Assembly (NCBI GenBank): GCA_023664265.1
Contig: JAMPFV010000022.1
Span: 1 to 41,592 of the forward strand
Origin: Roseburia sp.
GTDB lineage: Bacteria; Bacillota; Clostridia; Lachnospirales; Lachnospiraceae
Reading direction: 5' to 3'
DNA: 41,592 nucleotides
The position numbers and the translations under genes are program-made. Shown here one piece after another: positions 1 through 8,138 of this stretch (its first letter is position 1; each line of letters starts with the position of its first letter). The notes under the pieces are model-generated. The model saw only the letters and a list, made by a program, of their open reading frames with translations, was not told the origin of the DNA and ran no database searches.

Positions 1-40
1 GCCCGCATGCCGCAAAGCGGCAAAATTCCTTATGCGGGCC
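1..40. repeat. Nested palindrome at window edge
   Basis: GCCCGCAT (1-8) pairs with ATGCGGGC (32-39), and a second stem GCCGC/GCGGC lies inside it. A related ATGCGGGC end follows another hairpin near 22000-22035. It is probably part of an intergenic palindromic repeat family, but it is cut by the window edge so its full extent is unknown. Confidence 0.4.
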
Positions 41-114
41 TGTGCATAATAAAATAGGGCGCATAGATTGGTTTCTATACGCTCTGCCGCTGTGTTGCTT
101 ATGCTATATAATTC

Positions 115-611
115 TTAATTCAATACTTTGCTGTACAAAAGACATTTCAAAGGAACTTTCTTTTTTCCCATGTCTAATATTATATTTCTTTCCGCATAAC
201 GGTCAAATCCTCTATGCTCGTAAAATTGATACGTACAACCCGTATCAGTATATAAGTATATCTTTTTCCCTTTTTCTCTCTGTTCTAACTCATTTAGCAG
301 TTTGCTGCCAATTCCTTTGACTTTTATATCAGGATTAGCGGCTAAAAATATGATTTCTCCATTCGGACTGTTCTCTGTTAAATACTGTGAAAGCATTTCC
401 TTATTGGCTTTATCATATACGCAAACGCTTCGCCTGCATATGCGGCTATTATCTGCGTGGCGCGGCTTGATTCAAGATACCAAAAGTACCGCCCATACAA
501 ATTTAACAAAAACTTATTATCCAAATACCAATCAAAGTGCATACCTTTTATGGCAAATTGAATAGCTTTTTTACAGTCGTTTTTGCTTAATTCTTTGATT
601 TGTATTTCCAA
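115..611 (-). pseudogene. GNAT-family N-acetyltransferase, internally deleted and frameshifted
   Basis: Two overlapping minus-strand frames encode the two ends of one acetyltransferase. The N-terminal part starts at a TTG at 611 behind a GGAGG site and reads EIQIKELSKND onward. The C-terminal part carries the acetyl-CoA-loop-like stretch VKGIGSKLL and the typical FYEHRGF end. Near 418-425 the reading passes from AYAGEAFA in one frame to YDKANKEM in another. From memory of the family, about 40-50 codons of the middle are missing, so the lesion looks like an out-of-frame deletion rather than a sequencing slip. GNAT enzymes move an acetyl group from acetyl-CoA to an amine; this copy is probably dead. 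Confidence 0.7.
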
Positions 612-784
612 AATGATTCCTCCTTTTTCTGCAGCATCCATTTAATATCATTACTGTAATAATAAATGCTGTGTTTGTTGTTAAAAAAGGTAGCTGATTT
701 TCTATTAAGATATATTGCTACCATAAATCAAAAGCTATATTTAGTTATAATGACAGTATGTAATTCTTTGCACATCAAATATGC

Positions 785-853
785 TCAATAACAAATGACA
801 TCTCTTTCCACTTCCATAATTATTTCTTTTGCCCTGTCGCGTTCAATCATCAT
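785..853 (-). other. Possible 22-codon ORF or gene remnant behind a strong RBS
   Basis: Directly after the stop codon of the 2H phosphoesterase gene, GGAGGCG precedes two consecutive ATG codons and an open frame starting MMIERDRAKEI that ends after 22 codons. The coupled position and perfect ribosome binding site suggest the start of a former downstream gene, or a micro-protein. The product is not recognised. The remaining gap (654-784 and 612-641) holds only AT-rich sequence in which I see no gene. Confidence 0.3.
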
Positions 854-860
854 CGCCTCC

Positions 861-1400
861 TTAAATTTCCAAATCAATCGTAAATATTTCCTCAACCGGA
901 AATGTAACTTTTACCAGTCCTATTGAAACAAATTTACCACTTATTTTTTTAAATTCGTGAAGCAGCAGATCACTTGCCTTAAAAAAAGCCTCATCTGCAT
1001 CCTCCTTGGTCAATGCAATCGTACAATGCGGTACCCACCGATCCGGACAATACCATTCCCAGCCTTTTGTATCAAAACCATTTAATGCTTCATGCAATTC
1101 CCGTTGAAATTGATACATACTGCTGTTCATTACAGGTGATACAAAAATCGTTTTGCTGTCATTAAACATTCCGATCGATCCTATATATGCAGGCAGAACC
1201 TTATGCTTTTTTGCAAATTCTCTTATCCGCTCTATACATTCACCTTCATCTACATCATTAAAACATGCCAACGTAAGATGCGGTCTTGTTTTCCATTCTA
1301 AAAACTTCGTGCTGATTTTTTCAGCAGCAACCTTTTTTGCCAACCCAAAAAGTTTATCTTCTGTTTCATTGTCAAAATATAATTCTATTGCATACTGCAT
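861..1400 (-). CDS. 2H phosphoesterase / 2'-5' RNA ligase family protein
   Basis: The 179-residue protein carries the two His-x-Thr motifs that define the 2H superfamily: RPHLTLACF in the first half and VPHCTIAL in the second. Such proteins bind RNA ends or cyclic phosphodiesters and act as 2',3'-cyclic phosphodiesterases or RNA ligases; the substrate here cannot be told. The start at 1400 (MQYAIELYF) is chosen because it matches the family's usual length and N-terminal beta strand and follows a GGGGG stretch. The longer reading that begins at 1628 runs through the MITE and is not believable coding sequence. It lies in AT-rich accessory DNA beside a broken acetyltransferase gene. Confidence 0.75.
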   Translation of the reverse strand: MQYAIELYFDNETEDKLFGLAKKVAAEKISTKFLEWKTRPHLTLACFNDVDEGECIERIREFAKKHKVLPAYIGSIGMFNDSKTIFVSPVMNSSMYQFQRELHEALNGFDTKGWEWYCPDRWVPHCTIALTKEDADEAFFKASDLLLHEFKKISGKFVSIGLVKVTFPVEEIFTIDLEI

Positions 1401-1507
1401 TTTCAATACCCCCAAGAAATTACAATGTGTTAAATTGGTTAATGCTGCTATCCTACCACAAACACGCTCATAATTCAATAATAATCCTTTTGATTTCAAT
1501 AGAATTG

Positions 1508-1694
1508 GTAACAGTTCAGCCATGCAGAAATGATTATGCAAATTGGCCGTGAGAGCTTGCTCACTAAGGGCGATTTGTATAATCATTTTTATAGGGCGGA
1601 CGCCCGATATGAAATCATTTGTCGGCAAATTTGTAAATTATTTGGTTATAATGTATATTCCGGCAAATTATGAATGGCATGGCTGACCTGTTAC
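1508..1694. mobile_element. MITE-like 187-bp element, copy 1
   Basis: The ends GTAACAGTTCAGCCATGC (1508-1525) and GCATGGCTGACCTGTTAC (1677-1694) are inverted repeats with one mismatch in 18. A second 187-bp copy sits at 7830-8016 in the opposite orientation, similar along its whole length, including the internal stretch AGGGCGGACGCCCG. No transposase is encoded. Size, terminal inverted repeats and multiple copies fit a miniature inverted-repeat transposable element. It fills most of the gap between the 2H gene and the P-loop gene (1401-1774). Confidence 0.75.
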
Positions 1695-1774
1695 TGGAAT
1701 TATATGTGCGCTTGTGGTAAGATGGCAGTATGGAGCAATTTGGCAAAACCAAATTTGTCTATGGAGGGATGCTT

Positions 1775-2341
1775 ATGAAGAAACATATTATCATTGCAGG
1801 TGTGCCACGGTCAGGAAAAAGCACAATTTCTCAAAAAATATCACATAATTTGGGCTATCAGCATATAAGCATGGACTCAATCATCGCAGGGATTGAAAGC
1901 GTTTTTCCCGAAACAGGCATTCATTCTGATGCAGATACGGACCTTTGGGAAAATATTCAATATATCAGTTCTAAGATGGCCTTATTCATTCGCGCGATGA
2001 TACGAAGCGGAGAATATGATGAATGTGATTATGGAATGGTAATAGATATATTTCAATTATTGCCACAGCATTATCTTCAATATATAGATTCTTCTGCCTG
2101 TGAAATTTATTATTTCGGAACATCAGAAGTAACTCCGGACGAAAGATATGAGCTTTTGAAAAAGTACGATACCCCAAAGGATTATACCTATTATAAATCT
2201 GAAGAAGAAAATAAAGAGGATTGCGCGAGTATTGTGACAATCAGTAAAAATCTCAAAGAACAATGCAGAATATATAACTTGCCATATTATGATACATCTT
2301 ACAACCGGGAAGAGGTCTTTCAGTCTGTTTTTGGTTTTTGA
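1775..2341 (+). CDS. P-loop nucleotide kinase-like ATPase
   Basis: A 188-residue protein begins MKKHIIIAGVPRSGKST, a Walker A P-loop directly at the N terminus as in adenylate/shikimate kinase-like proteins, followed by SMDSII, where the conserved Asp of nucleoside/small-molecule kinases is expected. The rest resembles uncharacterised AAA_17/AAA_18-type NTPases, and no substrate can be assigned. The start at 1775 is preferred over the ATG at 1730 because GGAGGGATGCTT precedes it and because the P-loop should lie close to the start. It sits just beyond MITE copy 1 in AT-rich DNA, so it may have arrived by transfer. Confidence 0.65.
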   Translation: MKKHIIIAGVPRSGKSTISQKISHNLGYQHISMDSIIAGIESVFPETGIHSDADTDLWENIQYISSKMALFIRAMIRSGEYDECDYGMVIDIFQLLPQHYLQYIDSSACEIYYFGTSEVTPDERYELLKKYDTPKDYTYYKSEEENKEDCASIVTISKNLKEQCRIYNLPYYDTSYNREEVFQSVFGF

Positions 2342-2441
2342 ACCATGTAAAAGTATTGTCAAATTACAGCATTTTTTCTGACATGCACACCGTCCCGCCA
2401 TTCCGCCATATATTAATAAAAAGCCTTCTTGGGAGTTCCCC

Positions 2442-2732
2442 ATGCCAAACGCCAAGCTTGAAAATCTCCTGAATCTCGCCCTCTCCGCCACCGACGAAGA
2501 GCTGGAAAAATCCCAGCTCCTGATGACGGGCTACACGCCTGCCACCAGAAGCTGGGAATTGATCGTCAAATACCACGGCCCGCTCGAAAAGCTCGAGTCC
2601 GAGGTTATCCATATCGAACCGCTCATCAACAGCTATGCCATCGCAACCGTCCGCGAGGACTTCATCGACGCCTTCGCCGATTTGGATGAAGTTGAATATA
2701 TCGAAAAGCCCAAACGGCTTTTCTTCTATTAA
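2442..2732 (+). CDS. S8 subtilase N-terminal prodomain-like protein (stand-alone or truncated)
   Basis: The 96 residues match, from memory, the N-terminal prodomain of large clostridial S8 (CspC-like) subtilases: LENLLNLALSATDEE, then SWELIVKYHG, then PLINSYAIATV, then the signature EYIEKPKRLFF. In full proteins the catalytic domain follows at once; here a stop comes one residue after RLFF, exactly at the domain border, and araA begins four bases later on the other strand. GGGAG precedes the ATG. It could be a gene remnant truncated at the boundary, or a free prodomain acting in trans as chaperone or inhibitor. No catalytic Asp, His or Ser is present. Confidence 0.65.
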   Translation: MPNAKLENLLNLALSATDEELEKSQLLMTGYTPATRSWELIVKYHGPLEKLESEVIHIEPLINSYAIATVREDFIDAFADLDEVEYIEKPKRLFFY

Positions 2733-2735
2733 GGC

Positions 2736-4232
2736 TTATCTGTATACGGCCGCATTCCACCGCAGCTCGTTCTTGAACGCCCTGATGTCCGTGTCCTTAT
2801 CAATGACAACAGCCTCGATGCCCATCGCATCCGCCCAGTCAACCATCTGCTCCACCGTCAGGTCATACGAGAACGCCGTGTGATGCGCGCCGCCCGCCAA
2901 AATCCACGCCTCCGCGCCAACCGTCAGATTCGGCTCCGGCGTCCAGAAAGCTGTCGCAACCGGAAGCTTCGGCATCGGCTTCTCCACCTTCTTGCAGTTC
3001 ACCGCGTTGATGATCAGCCGGAAGCGGTTCCCCAAATCAACCAGAGAGGTCGCAACTGCCAGCCCCGTCTTGGACGTAAACACAAGCCTTGCAGGATCCT
3101 CCCGATTGCCCATGGAAAGCGGGCACACCTTAATCGAAATCGGCCCCTCGGCAATCGTCGGGCAGACCTCCAGCATATGCGCCTGCAGAATGCCCTCCTT
3201 CCCCGAGACAAAATTATAGGTATAGTCCTCCATAAAGGAGGTTCCCTTCGCGTCCTTCACATTGGAAGCCATAATCTTCATCAGGCGGACCATCGCAGCC
3301 GTCTTCCAGTCGCCCTCCGCGCCGAAGCCATAGCCCTTCTCCATCAGCCGCTGAATGGCAAGCCCCGGGAGCTGCTTCAAGCCGCCGAGCATCCCGAAGT
3401 GCGTGACAATCGCATGGTAATCGCCCTCCTCAAGGAACTTCTCCATGCCAAGCTCGATGCCGGCCTGAACCTCCACATGCCTGCGGAACTCCGCCGCGTC
3501 CCTGCCCTCCGTCAAAAGCTCGTATCTGCTGTAATATTCGTCCGTCAGCGCGCTGATGTCGCCCGCGGGAACCGCATCCACATACTCCGCCAGATCATTG
3601 ACATTGTAGTGATCGATTTCCCAGCCGAACCGGATCTGCGCCTCCACCTTGTCACCCTCCGTAACGGCCACATTGTTCATATTGTCGCCAAAACGGCACA
3701 CGCGGATGTGGGAGGACTCCATAATACCGACTGCCGTAACCATCCACTGCGCAAGCTTTTTGATGACCTCCGGATTCTGCCAATGCCCCACGACAATCTT
3801 TCGCTCAATGCCCATGCGGCTCACGATATGGCCGTACTCGCGGTCGCCGTGCGCGGACTGGTTCTCGTTCATAAAGTCCATATCAATCGTATCGTAGGGA
3901 ATCTCCTCGTTGAACTGTGTGTGAAAATGCATCAGCGGCTTTCTGTACTCCTGCAGTCCCAGTATCCATGACTTCGCGGGGGAGAAGGTATGCATCCATG
4001 TGATAACGCCCGCGCACTCCTCGTCCGCATTGGCCTCGTTGAAGGTCTTTCTGATTACCGCATTTGTAATCAAGGTCGGCTTCCAGACTACCTCATAAGG
4101 CAACAGACCCGACTGATTCAGCCCGTCCACGATAATCCTCGAGTGCTCCGCAACCTTTCTGAGACACTCGTCGCCGTACAAATCCTGCGATCCTGTCGCA
4201 AACCAAAACTTGTAATTCTTTCCTGTTTTCAT
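2736..4232 (-). CDS. araA: L-arabinose isomerase
   Basis: The 498-residue protein converts L-arabinose to L-ribulose in the cytoplasm, the first step of arabinose use, with a divalent metal. Length and sequence match AraA throughout: FWFATGSQDLYG at the N terminus, and the metal/catalytic residues in FGAEGDWK, SFMEDYTYNF, LQAHMLEVCP and GAHHTAFSYD. The start at 4232 (MKTGKNYKF) is the family start and has GGTGG upstream; a longer reading to 4313 adds residues not seen in the family. No araB or araD is next to it. It lies 77 bp downstream of aroA on the same strand and may share a transcript or have its own promoter. Confidence 0.97.
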   Translation of the reverse strand: MKTGKNYKFWFATGSQDLYGDECLRKVAEHSRIIVDGLNQSGLLPYEVVWKPTLITNAVIRKTFNEANADEECAGVITWMHTFSPAKSWILGLQEYRKPLMHFHTQFNEEIPYDTIDMDFMNENQSAHGDREYGHIVSRMGIERKIVVGHWQNPEVIKKLAQWMVTAVGIMESSHIRVCRFGDNMNNVAVTEGDKVEAQIRFGWEIDHYNVNDLAEYVDAVPAGDISALTDEYYSRYELLTEGRDAAEFRRHVEVQAGIELGMEKFLEEGDYHAIVTHFGMLGGLKQLPGLAIQRLMEKGYGFGAEGDWKTAAMVRLMKIMASNVKDAKGTSFMEDYTYNFVSGKEGILQAHMLEVCPTIAEGPISIKVCPLSMGNREDPARLVFTSKTGLAVATSLVDLGNRFRLIINAVNCKKVEKPMPKLPVATAFWTPEPNLTVGAEAWILAGGAHHTAFSYDLTVEQMVDWADAMGIEAVVIDKDTDIRAFKNELRWNAAVYR

Positions 4233-4309
4233 CGTAACCACCCAATCCTTTCCATATTTTGCATATCTCTTATAAGTTACTTTTACCATAAAACAGGAGA
4301 GATTGCAAG

Positions 4310-5614
4310 TCACGTCTCCCTTGTCAGCGCCTCCAAAACCTCGAAATACTCCTCAAAGGTCTTGCGGCAGCACTGCGGATTCGCAATCTCAATCCCCTCC
4401 GTCCGAAGCCCGATCAGCGAGAAGGCCATCGCCATCCGATGATCCTCATATGTCTGCACCACGCCGGCCGACGGAACTCCGGGATAAATATTGATTGCTG
4501 CGTCCTCCTCCTCGCATTGTATCCCCAGCCGCCGCAGCTCGGTGACGATCGCGTGAATGCGGTCGGATTCCTGCCCTCTGATATGCCCGACATTCTCTAT
4601 GCGCACCCTGCTCTCCGCAAAAGGCGCAAGCGCCGCAAGCGTCATCGCCTGATCGGAGAAGTCCTTCATGTCCACCGTAATGCCCTTCATATGGCCGCCC
4701 GCGGCGCCCTGAACCACAAGCCCGTCGGCTGTCTCGTCCACACTGCAGCCCATCCGCGCAAGCACCTCCGGAAACTGTAAATCCCCCTGCATACACGCCC
4801 ATGTGACATTTTTGACCAGAGCCCTTCCCCCTGTCAGCGCCGCCGCCGCGTAGAAATAGCACGCCGCCGACACATCCGGCTCGATTTGATACGTTCCCGC
4901 CGTGTACGCGGTTCCCCGCTCAATATCGTAGCATTGCCCGTCAAAGTCCGCGTCCGCCCCCCACTGCGCCATCATCCGCCGCGTGATGCGGATATACGAG
5001 CCATCCGTCCGCTCACTCGTGATTTCTATGTGAAGCCCCTGCTTGACCATCGGCGAAATCAACAGCAGCGCGCTCAGAAACTGCGTGCTCCTGCTGATGT
5101 CAAGCCTTACGGTGCGCACGCCGTCTGCGTCCGCACGCCCGCCGATGCCCGTTATCCGAATCGGCAGAAAGCCCTCCTCCTCCAGACAGGTAATCTCCGC
5201 GCCCATGGCGGTGAGCGCATCAAACAGCGGCTTCATCGGACGCCGCTTCATCTGCTCTGAGGCCTGAACGATAAACGTCCCCTCCGCCATGCCAAGCATT
5301 GCCGTGAGGAAGCGCGCCGCGGTTCCCGCGCTCCCGACATTGATTTCGCCCTCCGTGACAGGCAGCCGCCCATTCAGCCCCGTGACCGTGACTCTTTTTG
5401 CCGCCTCGTCCACCGCGAGCGCAAAGCCCAAGGATTCCAGACAGCTCAGGAAATGCCTCGAATCATCGCTGAACAGCACGCCGTTCAGCGTCGTCTCCCC
5501 GTCTGCCAGCGCCGCCATCAGCAGCGCGCGGTTCGTCATGCTCTTCGACCCGGGCACCTCCACCGTCCAGTCAATCGGCTTGGAAAGCCTGTGCACCTTA
5601 TAATTTTCTCCCAT
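4310..5614 (-). CDS. aroA: 3-phosphoshikimate 1-carboxyvinyltransferase (EPSP synthase)
   Basis: This 434-residue enzyme joins phosphoenolpyruvate to shikimate-3-phosphate in aromatic amino acid synthesis. Seen motifs are PGSKSMTNRALL (substrate-binding Lys near residue 24), NVGSAGTAARF in place of the LGNAGTAMR loop of class I enzymes, QMKRRPMKPL, EPDVSAACYF, DFSDQAMTLAALAPFA, IRGQESDRI and TYEDHRMAMAFSL with the catalytic Asp/His region. The GSAG loop suggests a class II-like, less glyphosate-sensitive form, which is an inference. No other shikimate gene is adjacent. The ATG at 5614 fits the family start. Confidence 0.95.
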   Translation of the reverse strand: MGENYKVHRLSKPIDWTVEVPGSKSMTNRALLMAALADGETTLNGVLFSDDSRHFLSCLESLGFALAVDEAAKRVTVTGLNGRLPVTEGEINVGSAGTAARFLTAMLGMAEGTFIVQASEQMKRRPMKPLFDALTAMGAEITCLEEEGFLPIRITGIGGRADADGVRTVRLDISRSTQFLSALLLISPMVKQGLHIEITSERTDGSYIRITRRMMAQWGADADFDGQCYDIERGTAYTAGTYQIEPDVSAACYFYAAAALTGGRALVKNVTWACMQGDLQFPEVLARMGCSVDETADGLVVQGAAGGHMKGITVDMKDFSDQAMTLAALAPFAESRVRIENVGHIRGQESDRIHAIVTELRRLGIQCEEEDAAINIYPGVPSAGVVQTYEDHRMAMAFSLIGLRTEGIEIANPQCCRKTFEEYFEVLEALTRET

Positions 5615-5649
5615 CGCAATCCCTCATTCCCTTCTTAATTCCGCCACAA

Positions 5650-7722
5650 TTATTTTACCACAAAAAGCTCGTGCAGTGCACGCGTCGCCGCCACATACAG
5701 GAGCTTCGCGAGCTTGGGATCCTCCCGATACCCCTGCAAATCGGGCTTCCACAGCAACACGCAGTCAAATTCCAGCCCTTTTGTCTCCGGAACCGTCAAC
5801 GCCAGCACGCCCTTGCCAAAGCCGCTCTTCTGCGCATCCGTCAGCTCAAGCTGTCTGCCGAGCCGTTCCGTCACCAGCGCCCGCTGCTCCTCGCAAAAGC
5901 AGATGAGCGCGATTGTCTCATAGCCCTTGCGCCGCATTTCCCCGACCGTCTCCACGCAGAGGCCGACAGCCTCCTCCACGGAGATGCTTTCCAAAAAATG
6001 CACCGGCTCGCCATGCCGAATCACCGGCTCGATTTTGTATGCGTTCTTTGAGGCGCTGCTGAGTATCTTCCCCGCAAACTCTGAGATTTCTATCGTATTG
6101 CGGTAGCTTTTCGACAGCACCTTGAATGTATCCCCGCTGTCATGGAAAATCTTCTCCGTCATGTCGCGCCACTCGTTCATGCCGCACTCATAATTCACAT
6201 TCTGGGACACATCCCCCATAATCATAAAAAAGCATTCCGGCAGCGCCGTGCGCAGCGCATAATAGACTATCGGCCCGAAGTCCTGCGCCTCGTCAATAAA
6301 TATCTGTCCGAACTCCTCATCCGGCTTTTTCTGCAAAATCCTGTAATAAATAATCAGCATCGCCGCAATATCGTACACGTCAAAGCATCCGCGGCGGATT
6401 TTATCTGACACTTGTGTCATATCTATATAGTAGGTTTTTCCGTATATCTCCAAAAAGTCCAAGTACAGCTCCGCCGCGCTCCCCTGATAGCAGTGCGAGC
6501 TGAAATAATTCTTATACTGCTTCAGCTTGCGCTTATAAATGCCGACCTCCTCCCTGTCTGCACACCGCAGCTTAATCCGGCTGCGCAGCCGCTCGTCCAT
6601 CGTGACAAGCAGTCGGTTGATGGAATACTGCGGATTGCCGCTCACAAACTCCTCGTTGTTCTTTTGGGAGAGCAGCATTCCGATTTCATCGTCACAGACC
6701 TCGCAGCCGCCGAGAATCCGCTCGCGCAGCCTGCTCAGATGACTTTCCAGCTCCTCTGCAAACAACATCTTGCTCTTCCATGCACAGTCCGCCAAAGATG
6801 CTGCAACCTTATACTTTTTCCGCCATTCACGGTGTAGGAGATGCGCCAAGAGCTCGTCCATGCGCATATGCTTCACATCATACACGTCCAACTCCGGCAG
6901 TCCGCCCGTAATATAATCAATCAAAATATCGCTCCCGCCCACGATGCAGAATTCATTGGAAGTAAAGCGTTCCTTATAGTTATACATAATATAAGAAATG
7001 CGGTGCATGGCAACCGTCGTCTTGCCGCTGCCCGCCACCCCCTGCACAATCACGTTATGGAAGGGGTTTTCGCGGATAATCTCATTCTGCTCCTTTTGGA
7101 TGGTCGCGATAATGTCCCCGAGAACCGCGTCCCGATTCTTACTGAGATATTTTACCAGAAGCTCGTCATTCGCCGCAACGTCACTGTCGTAAAATCCCTG
7201 CAGCACGCCGTTCTCAATGTCGTAGGTGCGCTTGAGGCTGAGGTCTATCCGATACTCCAAGGCTTTGCCCCGCCCGTCCGCACTGCCGTCGGGAATTTGA
7301 TAGCTGCCCGCCCCAAGCTCGTTCTCATAGTAGACAGTGGCAATCGGCGCGCGCCAGTCCACCACCTCCACGTTGATCTTATCCCGAAGAACGCCGTGCT
7401 TTCCGATATAGACGGATTCAAACAATTGCTCGTCCAGATTTTTGTAGTCAATCCTGCCGAAAAACGGCCTCTCGTAAGCCGCCCTGTTCTTGTTCAACTG
7501 ATTGCGGCTGTGCTCCTCCAGGCTCCTTGAGGTCACCATTTGGTCATACAGCTCCACATTGCCGCTCTGCACCGCGTCAAACAAGTCCTTGGTCTCCCTG
7601 CGGCGCTCCTCAAGCTGACGCTCATACTCGCTGACATTCTCCGCAATCAAGGCTCTGCACGCCCGCAGATGCGCCTCCTCCTGCTGCCATTCCCTCGACT
7701 TCGTCCAATTGTTTTCTTCCAT
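5650..7722 (-). CDS. helD: HelD-type superfamily 1 helicase / RNA polymerase recycling ATPase
   Basis: The 690-residue protein has the HelD plan: an N-terminal coiled-coil arm (about 15-80), the DWRAPIATVYYE region (about 122-133), Walker A GVAGSGKTT (228-236) followed by MHRISYI, Walker B FIDEAQDFG, SKSYRN, and motifs V and VI TVPETKGLEFD and YVAATRA near the C terminus. Characterised HelD proteins bind RNA polymerase and use ATP to release stalled or post-termination complexes. An alternative is an uncharacterised UvrD-like DNA helicase, but the short 1A/2A arrangement and N-terminal arm favour HelD. The start at 7722 has AAGGG upstream. It is transcribed toward aroA, 35 bp away. Confidence 0.88.
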   Translation of the reverse strand: MEENNWTKSREWQQEEAHLRACRALIAENVSEYERQLEERRRETKDLFDAVQSGNVELYDQMVTSRSLEEHSRNQLNKNRAAYERPFFGRIDYKNLDEQLFESVYIGKHGVLRDKINVEVVDWRAPIATVYYENELGAGSYQIPDGSADGRGKALEYRIDLSLKRTYDIENGVLQGFYDSDVAANDELLVKYLSKNRDAVLGDIIATIQKEQNEIIRENPFHNVIVQGVAGSGKTTVAMHRISYIMYNYKERFTSNEFCIVGGSDILIDYITGGLPELDVYDVKHMRMDELLAHLLHREWRKKYKVAASLADCAWKSKMLFAEELESHLSRLRERILGGCEVCDDEIGMLLSQKNNEEFVSGNPQYSINRLLVTMDERLRSRIKLRCADREEVGIYKRKLKQYKNYFSSHCYQGSAAELYLDFLEIYGKTYYIDMTQVSDKIRRGCFDVYDIAAMLIIYYRILQKKPDEEFGQIFIDEAQDFGPIVYYALRTALPECFFMIMGDVSQNVNYECGMNEWRDMTEKIFHDSGDTFKVLSKSYRNTIEISEFAGKILSSASKNAYKIEPVIRHGEPVHFLESISVEEAVGLCVETVGEMRRKGYETIALICFCEEQRALVTERLGRQLELTDAQKSGFGKGVLALTVPETKGLEFDCVLLWKPDLQGYREDPKLAKLLYVAATRALHELFVVK

Positions 7723-7829
7723 TATAATATCCCTTACCTTTCTTTACCCGCAGACGCGGATTTGCATACGTACTTCTCCCGCTGCCGGAAGGCTTCCCGC
7801 ATTCGGAGGTTGCGTATTGTGAATAGTGT

Positions 7830-8016
7830 ATAACAGCTCTGCCATGCCATTCATAATTTGCCGGAACATGCATTACAGCCAAATAATTTGCAAATTGGCC
7901 GGCAAATTATTTCATGTCGGGCGTCCGCCCTATAGAAATGACGATACAAATTGCCCTTAGTGAGCAAGCTCCCACAGTCAATTTGTATCATCATTTCTGC
8001 ATGGCTGAACTGTTAC
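7830..8016. mobile_element. MITE-like 187-bp element, copy 2 (inverted relative to copy 1)
   Basis: TAACAGCTCTGCCATGC (7831-7847) and GCATGGCTGAACTGTTAC (7999-8016) are the imperfect inverted ends. The internal sequence aligns along its length with the reverse complement of 1508-1694. It lies upstream of helD in a 416-bp stretch (7723-8138) that also holds the terminator at 8095-8127 and no convincing gene. Confidence 0.75.
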
Positions 8017-8094
8017 TTCAGTATAGTATTTGGAAGAAAAAATTACTAGACTTATATTTTTATATGTGGTATAGTGATATATAGAGTTTCACCC

Positions 8095-8127
8095 AAAAGG
8101 CGCTTTAGTCAACTAAAGCGCCTTTTT
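8095..8127. terminator. Bidirectional intrinsic terminator
   Basis: GGCGCTTTAG (8099-8108) and CTAAAGCGCC (8113-8122) form a perfect 10-bp stem with a 4-base loop. T runs follow on both strands (TTTTT at 8123 on the plus strand, TTTT on the minus strand). It ends the EAL gene, whose stop codon is 12 bases away. Confidence 0.88.
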
Positions 8128-8138
8128 CCTGTCTCCAA

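Noticed and set aside
1401..1628. N-terminal extension of the 2H phosphoesterase frame
   Set aside because: It reads through MITE copy 1 and adds residues foreign to the family; the same peptide pattern arises in the second copy.
7622..7882. 86-codon minus-strand frame starting in MITE copy 2
   Set aside because: It is out of frame with helD, overlaps its start and derives from the element; similar peptides recur wherever the element occurs.
8095..8127. Possible second small regulatory RNA ending at the 10-bp hairpin
   Set aside because: No promoter or conserved element precedes it on the plus strand apart from the MITE; a shared terminator explains it.
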